A DNA stretch of 5,119 nucleotides, from assembly GCA_900757255.1 (NCBI GenBank), contig CAAENE010000292.1, positions 1 to 5,119 on the forward strand, written 5' to 3'. Each line of letters opens with the position of its first letter. The stretch's first letter is position 1. This document shows positions 1-5,119 of this stretch, one piece after another. The translations under genes were made by a program, and so were the position numbers. This DNA comes from Clostridia bacterium. GTDB taxonomy: Bacteria > Bacillota > Clostridia > HGM11514. The notes below the pieces were generated by a model that was not told the DNA's origin, searched no databases, and saw only the letters and a program-made list of their open reading frames with translations.

Positions 1-165
1 CGAGACGATACTGCCGATAAAACAACAAACCATACAATCATATCCATCGAACCCGGATACTATTTTGGCAGCAACGTACAGAACGAAACGAGTGCCATAC
101 CGGTATATGGAATCACAACGAATGAAAAAGAATTCTATTATGATGCCAGAAGCTCAGAACAATAA
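1..165 (+). CDS. C-terminal 54 residues of an unrecognised protein (5' end outside window)
   Basis: An open frame runs from base 1 to a TAA at 163-165. It is accepted as a real gene end because the stop lies just before an AAGGAG ribosome binding site (165-170) serving the glycosyltransferase that starts at 178, a typical operon junction of 12 nt. The visible peptide is polar and rich in Thr, Asn and Tyr. It contains IEPGYYFGS near residues 16-24 and ends in a segment built around PVYGITTNEKEFYYDA. Alternating hydrophobic and aromatic residues suggest a beta-rich domain, of the kind seen at the end of secreted or membrane-anchored Firmicutes proteins; that is inference. There is no membrane segment or catalytic motif in the visible part. 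I do not recognise the family and assign no function. Its only contextual clue is probable co-transcription with the glycosyltransferase. Confidence 0.7.
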   Translation, partial: RDDTADKTTNHTIISIEPGYYFGSNVQNETSAIPVYGITTNEKEFYYDARSSEQ

Positions 166-177
166 AGGAGAAACAAA

Positions 178-1344
178 ATGAGCAAAATTGTTTTTTTCAG
201 TATACCGGCATACGGCCATACAAATCCAACAGTGGAAGTTGTCCGGGAATTGACAAGCCGCGGGCATCAGGTGTGGTATTATACCTTTAGCATGTTTCAG
301 GAAAGATTGGAACAGGCAGGCGCCCGAACATTTTGCTGCGATGATTATTTACCTCCTAAAACACCGGATACCGATAAAAAAATAGGCAAGGATTTTGCAG
401 CACTCATTGAAATGGCAGCAGATACCACTATCAATCTGGACCAGAAAGTCTGCATGGAATTAGAGGAAATCAAGCCTGACTGTATTGTGTCAGATTCTCT
501 TTGTTTTTGGGGAAAGCTATTTGCCAAAAAGCTGCATATCCCTTATATTTGCTCAACTACCTCATTTGCATTTAATCAATTTACCGCAAAGCTGATGAAA
601 AGAAGCATTTCCGAAATCGTCCGGATGCTTTTCGGAATGCCGCGCATCAATCAGAAAATACAAAACCTGCAGGCAAACGGTTATGCAGTAAAAAGTTTTA
701 TTGATATTGTTCAAAATGATAATGAAACCAATACCATCGTCTATACCTCAAAGGAATTCCAACCTCTGTCCGATACCTTTTCCGACCGGTATGCCTTTGT
801 CGGCCCGGCTCTCCCGAAACTGAGCAATGAACAAAACAAAAAATACAGTGTATATATTTCGCTTGGGACTGTAAATAACCGAAACCGTCAATTTTATCAA
901 AACTGTATGAAAGCATTGAAAGATTCTAACAGAAACGTCTTGATATCAATTGGTGAAAACACCAAAATCAGCGATTTTGGAGAAATACCAAAACACATTA
1001 CAATAAAAAACAGCGTAAACCAAATTGAGATTCTAAGCCATGCGGAGGTTTTTCTTACTCATGGCGGTATGAACAGCGTCAATGAAAGCCTATATTTCGG
1101 TGTTCCCATGGTTCTTTTCCCACAGCAAAGTGAACAGGGTTTGGTCGCCCGGCGGACAGCTGTTTTAGGGGCTGGAATTTTGCTGAACAACAGCCGGCCT
1201 CGCAGCATACAAAAGGCATTATACCAAATTCTGGGCAACTCTTCTTATAAAGGCCATGCTAAACAGCTATCAGATGGCCTTCATCATGCCGGAGGCGCAG
1301 CAGCTGCGGCAGATTTTATCCTGAACTTGATAAATGAAGCATGA
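178..1344 (+). CDS. GT1/MGT-family (macrolide-type) UDP-glycosyltransferase, 388 aa
   Basis: Seen: a full-length GT-B glycosyltransferase. The N-terminal acceptor domain starts with PAYGHTNPT, where His14 matches the catalytic base of GT1 enzymes and Asp106 (in IVSDS) is the likely partner Asp. The interdomain region carries FVGPAL (207-212), followed by the donor-domain strand ending SLGT (228-231). The nucleotide-sugar site shows NQIEIL (281-286), HGGMNS (295-300) and FPQQSEQ (314-320), with Glu319-Gln320 as the usual sugar-contacting pair. The length fits the roughly 390-400 residues of the MGT family (OleD, Bacillus YjiC/YojK type). No signal peptide or membrane helix is evident, so it is probably cytosolic. 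Start: ATG at 178, 7 nt after AAGGAG. Known of the family: sugar transfer from UDP- or TDP-sugars to macrolides, flavonoids, lipids or other hydrophobic acceptors. The acceptor here cannot be read from sequence. It is probably co-transcribed with the truncated gene upstream. Confidence 0.93.
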   Translation: MSKIVFFSIPAYGHTNPTVEVVRELTSRGHQVWYYTFSMFQERLEQAGARTFCCDDYLPPKTPDTDKKIGKDFAALIEMAADTTINLDQKVCMELEEIKPDCIVSDSLCFWGKLFAKKLHIPYICSTTSFAFNQFTAKLMKRSISEIVRMLFGMPRINQKIQNLQANGYAVKSFIDIVQNDNETNTIVYTSKEFQPLSDTFSDRYAFVGPALPKLSNEQNKKYSVYISLGTVNNRNRQFYQNCMKALKDSNRNVLISIGENTKISDFGEIPKHITIKNSVNQIEILSHAEVFLTHGGMNSVNESLYFGVPMVLFPQQSEQGLVARRTAVLGAGILLNNSRPRSIQKALYQILGNSSYKGHAKQLSDGLHHAGGAAAAADFILNLINEA

Positions 1345-1455
1345 CCGGTCTACTATGACTCTCTTTCAATTACCAAATAAATGACGTCAAGTATGCTCTA
1401 TATAATAAACTAAGTATAGCCTTTAGTACTTATCGGCTACCGTTTTCTATAAATG

Positions 1456-1485
1456 AAAAAGAAACCGGGTTACCGGTTTCTTTTT
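1456..1485. terminator. Bidirectional intrinsic terminator between convergent genes
   Basis: A perfect inverted repeat: AAAAAGAAACCGG (1456-1468), loop GTTA (1469-1472), CCGGTTTCTTTTT (1473-1485), giving a stem of 13 pairs with a GC-rich top. The rightward transcript ends in a T-rich tract (TTTCTTTTTATTTATTT). The leftward transcript gets the mirrored TTTCTTTTTCATTTAT. It therefore suits both the glycosyltransferase unit coming from the left and the YbjQ-ending unit coming from the right. On the minus strand the hairpin begins 2 nt after the YbjQ stop codon. Confidence 0.9.
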
Positions 1486-1487
1486 AT

Positions 1488-1799
1488 TTATTTAAACTTA
1501 ACCGCCGTTCCGTAAGCCATAACCTCAGCCGCACCCTGCATGACCGAAGCGCTGGCATACCGCATGGCAACAACAGCATCCGCACCCAAACCTTCCGCTT
1601 CTTCGACCATTCTTTTCGTCGCAAGGGCCCGGGCCTGGTTCATCATATCAGTATAAGCCTTCAGCTCTCCGCCCACAATCGTTTTGAAGCTCTGGGTGAT
1701 GTCACGCCCAATGTTTTTGGACTGGATGGTACTGCCGCGGACTAAACCAATCACTTCGAATTCTTTTCCGTTGATAAATTCAGTAGTTGTCAAGATCAT
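1488..1799 (-). CDS. ybjQ: YbjQ/UPF0145 family protein, 103 aa
   Basis: Recognised as the YbjQ (UPF0145, sometimes called 'heavy-metal-binding domain') family by its ordered motifs: MILTTT at the N-terminus, GLVRGSTIQSKNIGRDI (18-34), VGGELKAYT (42-50), ARALATKRM (57-65), GADAVVAMRY (72-81) and the ending MAYGTAVKFK. Members are about 100-110 residues, form a small alpha/beta fold and have been solved as pentamers; their cellular role is unknown, and the metal-binding label rests on weak evidence. No His/Cys metal cluster is visible here. The frame could be extended to a GTG at 1806-1808, but that codon is only 2 nt from the AAGGAG, whereas the ATG at 1797-1799 is 11 nt away and gives the usual family N-terminus, so ATG is chosen. 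The first 20 nt overlap the end of the small membrane protein gene in another frame, implying translational coupling. Confidence 0.93.
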   Translation of the reverse strand: MILTTTEFINGKEFEVIGLVRGSTIQSKNIGRDITQSFKTIVGGELKAYTDMMNQARALATKRMVEEAEGLGADAVVAMRYASASVMQGAAEVMAYGTAVKFK

Positions 1800-2001
1800 C
1801 TTCTTCACCGCTCCTTATTTCCTTGATTCGTTCCCACAGGACAAAAAGACAAACGCCTATGAGTGAAAGCATAATGAGAGCCACAATGAGTTTCATCCAA
1901 ATCAATTCCTCCAAGACAAACACTGACAAAAGCAGCCAGCCAAGGAATAACAGGACAAAAACAGCTGTAATAACAATCGGTGCAATCAACTTTTTCCACA
2001 T
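1780..2001 (-). CDS. Small two-helix membrane protein with acidic C-terminal tail, 73 aa
   Basis: Seen: a basic N-terminus (MWKK), a long hydrophobic helix at about residues 6-30, a short EELIW turn, a second helix at about 36-56, then a charged tail WERIKEIRSGEEDDLDNY (56-73). The positive residues and acidic tail suggest that both ends are cytosolic with a hairpin in the membrane. Tails of the form RIKEI..GEEDD...Y occur in small Firmicutes membrane proteins, in my recollection often beside YbjQ genes; no function is known to me. Start: an in-frame GTG lies at 2008-2010, but the promoter at 2025-2053 would put transcription only about 8 nt before it. The ATG at 1999-2001 leaves a leader of about 16 nt containing a weak GGTGAT-like site, so it is preferred. 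The last 20 nt overlap the YbjQ gene, and the tail codons contain that gene's ribosome binding site. Confidence 0.8.
   Translation of the reverse strand: MWKKLIAPIVITAVFVLLFLGWLLLSVFVLEELIWMKLIVALIMLSLIGVCLFVLWERIKEIRSGEEDDLDNY
1811..1816 (-). promoter_or_regulatory. Ribosome binding site of the YbjQ-family gene
   Basis: The minus strand reads AAGGAG here, inside the coding region of the upstream membrane protein. It is 2 nt from the in-frame GTG and 11 nt from the ATG at 1797-1799. The spacing rules against the GTG and supports the ATG start. Confidence 0.75.
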
Positions 2002-2024
2002 ATCAATCACCAGCTTTCAACCGT

Positions 2025-2053
2025 ATTGTAACATGGATCCTCCCAGCTGTCAA
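2025..2053 (-). promoter_or_regulatory. Sigma-A type promoter for the membrane protein/ybjQ pair
   Basis: On the minus strand a perfect -35 TTGACA (2048-2053) is followed, after exactly 17 nt, by TACAAT (2025-2030), one mismatch from the consensus -10. Transcription would start near 2018, giving a leader of only about 16 nt to the ATG at 1999-2001. The -35 box lies 3 nt past the rbsK stop codon, and no terminator hairpin separates rbsK from it, so read-through from the prfA operon may add to expression. Confidence 0.85.
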
Positions 2054-2056
2054 TTC

Positions 2057-3004
2057 CTATGACAAAACCGTCTTTTTTTCAAATACATCGCTATACTGCC
2101 GATAACAGTCCATTGCTTCCTCATAAGACGGCAGGGATACTTGAGCACCCTCGCGCATCACTGCAACAGTGGCGGCGGCATTGGCAAAGGCAACGCTGTC
2201 TTCCATTGACTTACCTTGAGAGAGCGATAACGCCAGTGCGCCGGTAAAGCAATCTCCGGCAGCGGTGGTGTCAGCCACCTTTACCGATGGGGTATACTTA
2301 TGCAGCGTTATATTCCCATCATTAACAATAACGCCGTCCTTACCGACAGTGACCATGGCATTTAAAACGCCCAGTTTTTTCAAATTCTGAATTCCCTCAA
2401 GAACGCCGTCTTCCGTGGAGCTGTCCGTTCCAGTCAAAATGGAAACCTCGGTTTCGTTAGGCTTTATTAGGTAAAGCCCCTGATAAACCTCATCCGGCAG
2501 CTTTTGCGCAGGAGCCGGGTCTAAAATCACCTTTTTTCCCAATTCCTTAGCAAGCTTTATCGTATAAGCAACCGTTTCAATCGGAATTTCTAACTGTAAG
2601 ACAACGATATCCGCTTCCCTGATTTTATCAATATGCTTATCAATATATCCCGGTTTTACCAGCTGATTTGCACCGCCGTTAAGAATAATAAAATTATTGC
2701 CGTTCACAACGGTAATCATAGCAATGCCAGTAGACGTACCATCCAGCTGTTCTACAGCCGACGTATCAACATGGTTATTTTTGAGATTTTCAAGCAATGC
2801 ACGGCCGAAATCATCGTTTCCGACAAGCCCGATCATGGACACATCACCGCCGAGCTTACCAACGGCAACCGCCTGATTGGCTCCCTTGCCCCCACAGTTG
2901 GTGATAAAATCATGGCCATGCATCGTTTCTCCCAACAGAGGCATTTTTTCAGTATAAATGGTCAAATCCATATTCAGACTGCCAACAACACAAATCTTAC
3001 CCAT
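2057..3004 (-). CDS. rbsK: Ribokinase (PfkB family), 315 aa
   Basis: Phosphorylates ribose with ATP to ribose 5-phosphate in the cytosol. Seen, in order: a substrate-side N-terminal segment VVGSLNMDL (6-14), the GGKGANQAVA signature (38-47), a DPAPA segment (162-166), PNETE (182-186) and the ATP/anion-hole signature DTTAAGDCFTGAL (245-257), with Asp251 as the catalytic base. AAGD rather than GAGD is normal for true ribokinases (E. coli RbsK has it too), and together with GGKGANQA it favours ribose over other PfkB sugars. Length matches the family (about 300-315). Start: an ATG two codons upstream (3008-3010) directly abuts the GGGGGA ribosome binding site, so the ATG at 3002-3004, 6 nt away, is chosen. 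It follows sua5 by 14 nt and is surely co-transcribed. No ribose transporter or rbsD is visible, so the ribose source (uptake or nucleoside breakdown) is not shown. Confidence 0.95.
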   Translation of the reverse strand: MGKICVVGSLNMDLTIYTEKMPLLGETMHGHDFITNCGGKGANQAVAVGKLGGDVSMIGLVGNDDFGRALLENLKNNHVDTSAVEQLDGTSTGIAMITVVNGNNFIILNGGANQLVKPGYIDKHIDKIREADIVVLQLEIPIETVAYTIKLAKELGKKVILDPAPAQKLPDEVYQGLYLIKPNETEVSILTGTDSSTEDGVLEGIQNLKKLGVLNAMVTVGKDGVIVNDGNITLHKYTPSVKVADTTAAGDCFTGALALSLSQGKSMEDSVAFANAAATVAVMREGAQVSLPSYEEAMDCYRQYSDVFEKKTVLS

Positions 3005-3010
3005 TTTCAT

Positions 3011-3016
3011 TCCCCC
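3011..3016 (-). promoter_or_regulatory. Ribosome binding site of rbsK
   Basis: The minus strand reads GGGGGA in the 14-nt gap between the sua5 stop and rbsK. It touches the first in-frame ATG (3008-3010) and lies 6 nt from the second (3002-3004), which decides the start in favour of the second. Confidence 0.7.
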
Positions 3017-3018
3017 AT

Positions 3019-4062
3019 TTACTTATCTTCTAACTTTATGATATGAAATCCTGCTGATTTATTCAGCCGATTGGAAAGCGCCAGACCGATGCCGTTAATA
3101 TCATTGCCCTGAGCGTAAATCAATTCAATCCCAGCGTCGTCAAATGCCCGCAGATGTGAAAATAACCTTGACGCCCCTTGTTCCTGATGTCTCCTGTCCC
3201 CTAAAGATAAGCAAAGGGTACAGGGTTCCGTTCTGCCGATAATATCATCATAGGCCAGAACGCCGGTTTTTTTATCGCCTGCCAGCTTTAATTGCTGATT
3301 GATATACTTTAATACCTGCTCTGCGCTGCCCTGCACGACCACGACCTGCCCCTGCGGCGCATAATGTTTATACTTCATACCCGGCGCAGCCGCAGTTTCA
3401 TTTCCCTTCAGGGATTCAAACACGCCTTTCCCGATTGCAACGGTTCCGCAGACGCTTTGCAGCTGTTCCAGGGTGATACCGCCCGGGCGCAGCAGGACAG
3501 GCGTTTCCCCATCCACTTTAATAATGGTTGATTCCAAGCCGACTACGGACGGTTCTCCCCGGATAATTCCGTCCACGCGTCCCAAAAGGTCATGACGGAC
3601 ATGTTCAAAACAGGTTGGAGAAGGTTTTCCCGAAAGGTTCGCGGATGGCGCCGCAATCGGAACGTTTGCAATCTCCAGAAACCTTCTGGCAGCCGTATCG
3701 GATGGCAGCCGGAATCCGACAGTCGGAAGGCCGGCAGTTACAATATCAGGAATTTTGGCATTTCGTTTTAAAATCATCGTAAGCGGTCCCGGCCAAAACC
3801 TCTTTGCAAGTGTTCGTGCAACCGGCGGGACTTGTTCGGCAAAATCATAGAGCTGTTCTGCCTTTGAAATATGTACAATCAAGGGATTATCCTGCGGACG
3901 CCCCTTAGCCTCAAATATTTTTTTGACGGCCCACGGCAAAAGCGCGTTTGCGCCTAATCCATAAACTGTTTCGGTCGGGAACACAACTGTCCCGCCATTT
4001 CTGACTAACCGGGCAGCACAGGCAAGTCCGGCCTCATCCGGCTCAAAAAGCTTTGTGTTCAT
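3019..4062 (-). CDS. sua5: L-threonylcarbamoyladenylate synthase (Sua5/YwlC type), 347 aa
   Basis: Makes threonylcarbamoyl-AMP from threonine, bicarbonate and ATP, the first step of t6A formation at position 37 of ANN-decoding tRNAs; the TsaB/D/E partners are not in this window. Seen: a YrdC/TsaC-like catalytic domain (about 5-205) with FPTETVYGLG (28-37), KGRPQDNPL (53-61), FWPGPLT (89-95), APSANLSGKPSPT (138-150), GLEST (175-179) and RPGG (192-195). Next comes the linker APGMKYKHYAP (226-236), which in Sua5 structures closes over the active site, and then a Rossmann-like Sua5 C-terminal domain (about 237-347). The two-domain length of about 345 separates it from the single-domain TsaC of E. 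coli. The start ATG overlaps the prfA stop as ATGA, with GAGGGA at 4068-4073 placed 5 nt upstream, so translation is probably coupled to prfA. Confidence 0.96.
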   Translation of the reverse strand: MNTKLFEPDEAGLACAARLVRNGGTVVFPTETVYGLGANALLPWAVKKIFEAKGRPQDNPLIVHISKAEQLYDFAEQVPPVARTLAKRFWPGPLTMILKRNAKIPDIVTAGLPTVGFRLPSDTAARRFLEIANVPIAAPSANLSGKPSPTCFEHVRHDLLGRVDGIIRGEPSVVGLESTIIKVDGETPVLLRPGGITLEQLQSVCGTVAIGKGVFESLKGNETAAAPGMKYKHYAPQGQVVVVQGSAEQVLKYINQQLKLAGDKKTGVLAYDDIIGRTEPCTLCLSLGDRRHQEQGASRLFSHLRAFDDAGIELIYAQGNDINGIGLALSNRLNKSAGFHIIKLEDK

Positions 4063-5119
4063 GACAATCCCTCAGCCGATAGCTTTTTGCTCTGTTCTTC
4101 TGATATCAATGCATCGATAATTTCATCCAAATCCCCATTGAGCACTGCCTCCAGCCTGTGAAGAGTGAGACCGATACGATGATCGGTAACACGGCCCTGC
4201 GGAAAATTATAGGTACGGATACGTTCGCTTCTGTCCCCTGTTCCGACCTGGCTTCTCCGGTCAGCGGCAATCTCATCCTGTGCTTTGCGAAGCTCCATTT
4301 CAAAAATACGGCTGCGCAGGATTTTCATTGCCTTGTCCTTATTTTTATGCTGAGATTTCTCGTCCTGACAGGATACCACCACTCCGGTTGGAATGTGGGT
4401 GATACGGATTGCGCTCTCGGTTTTGTTGACATGCTGTCCACCCGCTCCGCTTGCACGGTAGGTGTCAATCCGCAGGTCCTCGTCTAAAATTTCGACCTCA
4501 ACGTCTTCCGCCTCCGGCAGGACCGCAACAGTAACTGTCGAGGTATGAATCCTGCCGCCTGATTCAGTGGATGGAATCCTCTGTACGCGGTGGACGCCGC
4601 TTTCATATTTCAGCCGTGAATAGGCCCCATCGCCCTTTACTTCAAAGGAAGCCTCTTTTACCCCTCCGATATCGGTCAGGTTCTCACTGAGCATTTCGGT
4701 TTTATATCCCTTGCTTTCCGCATACATCATATACATACGCATCAAATCAGCGCCGAACAGGGCGGCTTCATCGCCGCCGGCACCGCCGCGTATTTCAATG
4801 ATAACATTTTTGGAATCATTCTCGTCCTTTGGAAGCATTAATATTTTCAGCTCTTCAGACAGCTTTTCCTGCTCCGCACGGCTTTCATGGAGTTCGCTTT
4901 TCGCCATTTCAACGAATTCCTTATCGGTCTCTGTTTCAATGATTTCCAGCGCTTCAGTCTCCCTCTCCTTTGCCGATTTCCATTGCCGGTACTTTTCTAC
5001 CAATTCGGAAAGGGAACTCTGCTCCTTCATCAGCTTAGTCCATTTATCCATATCCGCGATCACATCCGCCTGAGCGGTCAGATTGGTCAGTTCATCGTAC
5101 CGTTTTTCAATTAACTCCA
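4059..5119 (-). CDS. prfA: Peptide chain release factor 1, missing its first few residues
   Basis: Recognises UAA and UAG in the ribosomal A site and triggers peptide release. The frame stays open to the window edge: 352 residues are visible, beginning ELIEKRYDEL, which matches the usual RF1 N-terminus after about five missing residues (family length about 355-360). An in-frame GTG at 5061-5063 is therefore internal. Seen: an N-terminal coiled-coil-rich domain (about 1-100), NVIIEIRGGAGGDEAAL (104-120), the codon-reading tripeptide PST (182-184, bases 4566-4574), which is the PxT of RF1 rather than the SPF of RF2, the catalytic GGQ (226-228, bases 4434-4442) in RASGAGGQHVNKTES, and the conserved TGDRSERIRTYNFPQ block. 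The GGQ Gln is the known target of PrmC methylation. In many Clostridia prmC precedes prfA, which would lie beyond the right edge. The stop overlaps the sua5 start by 4 nt. Confidence 0.98.
   Translation of the reverse strand, partial: ELIEKRYDELTNLTAQADVIADMDKWTKLMKEQSSLSELVEKYRQWKSAKERETEALEIIETETDKEFVEMAKSELHESRAEQEKLSEELKILMLPKDENDSKNVIIEIRGGAGGDEAALFGADLMRMYMMYAESKGYKTEMLSENLTDIGGVKEASFEVKGDGAYSRLKYESGVHRVQRIPSTESGGRIHTSTVTVAVLPEAEDVEVEILDEDLRIDTYRASGAGGQHVNKTESAIRITHIPTGVVVSCQDEKSQHKNKDKAMKILRSRIFEMELRKAQDEIAADRRSQVGTGDRSERIRTYNFPQGRVTDHRIGLTLHRLEAVLNGDLDEIIDALISEEQSKKLSAEGLS

Noticed and set aside
245..251. Possible unusual AAGD motif (residues 248-251) instead of GAGD in ribokinase (protein coordinates)
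   Set aside because: AAGD is the ordinary form in true ribokinases such as E. coli RbsK, so it is not a missing or altered catalytic residue.
1411..1432. Inverted repeat TAAGTA ... TACTTA with a 10-nt spacer in the gap after the glycosyltransferase gene
   Set aside because: Only 6 A/T-rich pairs with a long loop and no T tract; likely chance in an AT-rich spacer. The rest of 1345-1455 shows no gene or clear site.
1806..1808. GTG as the start codon of the YbjQ gene
   Set aside because: It is only 2 nt from the AAGGAG ribosome binding site, and the family N-terminus begins at the ATG three codons later.
2633..3046. Plus-strand open frame of 137 codons opposite rbsK
   Set aside because: It is antisense to a highly conserved ribokinase, has low-complexity shadow composition and no protein motif.
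4158..4487. Plus-strand open frame of 109 codons opposite prfA
   Set aside because: It lies entirely antisense to the GGQ-containing region of RF1 and has no recognisable domain.
5061..5063. GTG as the start codon of prfA
   Set aside because: The frame continues upstream with clear RF1 N-terminal sequence (IEKRYDEL) to the window edge, so this Val is internal.
4711..5114. Plus-strand open frames rich in Ser/Phe opposite the prfA N-terminal domain
   Set aside because: The Ser/Phe-rich composition is the expected reverse shadow of the Glu/Lys-rich coiled-coil codons of RF1.

Overview
The window is an ordinary piece of a low-to-moderate GC Firmicutes chromosome, most likely an anaerobic member of the Clostridia. 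The evidence is the strong AGGAG-type ribosome binding sites, a textbook sigma-A promoter, clostridial-looking RF1 and Sua5 proteins, and a small two-helix membrane protein with an acidic tail next to a YbjQ/UPF0145 gene. The genus cannot be fixed from the sequence alone.

Layout: two transcription units converge on one strong hairpin terminator at about 1456-1485. On the left, reading rightward, are the 3' end of an unrecognised protein (1-165) and, 12 nt later, a complete GT1/MGT-family glycosyltransferase (178-1344). On the right, reading leftward from the window edge, are prfA (release factor 1, start just outside the window), sua5/ywlC (threonylcarbamoyl-AMP synthase, start overlapping the prfA stop as ATGA), rbsK (ribokinase, 14 nt after sua5), a two-helix small membrane protein, and a YbjQ/UPF0145 protein that overlaps the membrane protein out of frame by 20 nt. 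A TTGACA-17-TACAAT promoter sits between rbsK and the membrane protein gene, so the last two genes can be expressed separately from the prfA operon.

Function: prfA and sua5 both serve protein synthesis. RF1 terminates at UAA/UAG, and Sua5 makes the activated threonylcarbamoyl group for t6A in ANN-decoding tRNAs. Ribokinase supplies ribose 5-phosphate and may simply have been appended to this operon. The membrane protein/YbjQ pair looks like a translationally coupled two-gene module of unknown function. The glycosyltransferase probably transfers a sugar from a nucleotide sugar to a small hydrophobic acceptor, and its partner upstream is only partly visible.

I found no CRISPR array, mobile element, RNA gene or clearly new system. 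The least understood parts are the coupled membrane protein/YbjQ pair and the truncated protein upstream of the glycosyltransferase. No stretch longer than 300 nt lacks a gene; the longest gap is about 143 nt (1345-1487).
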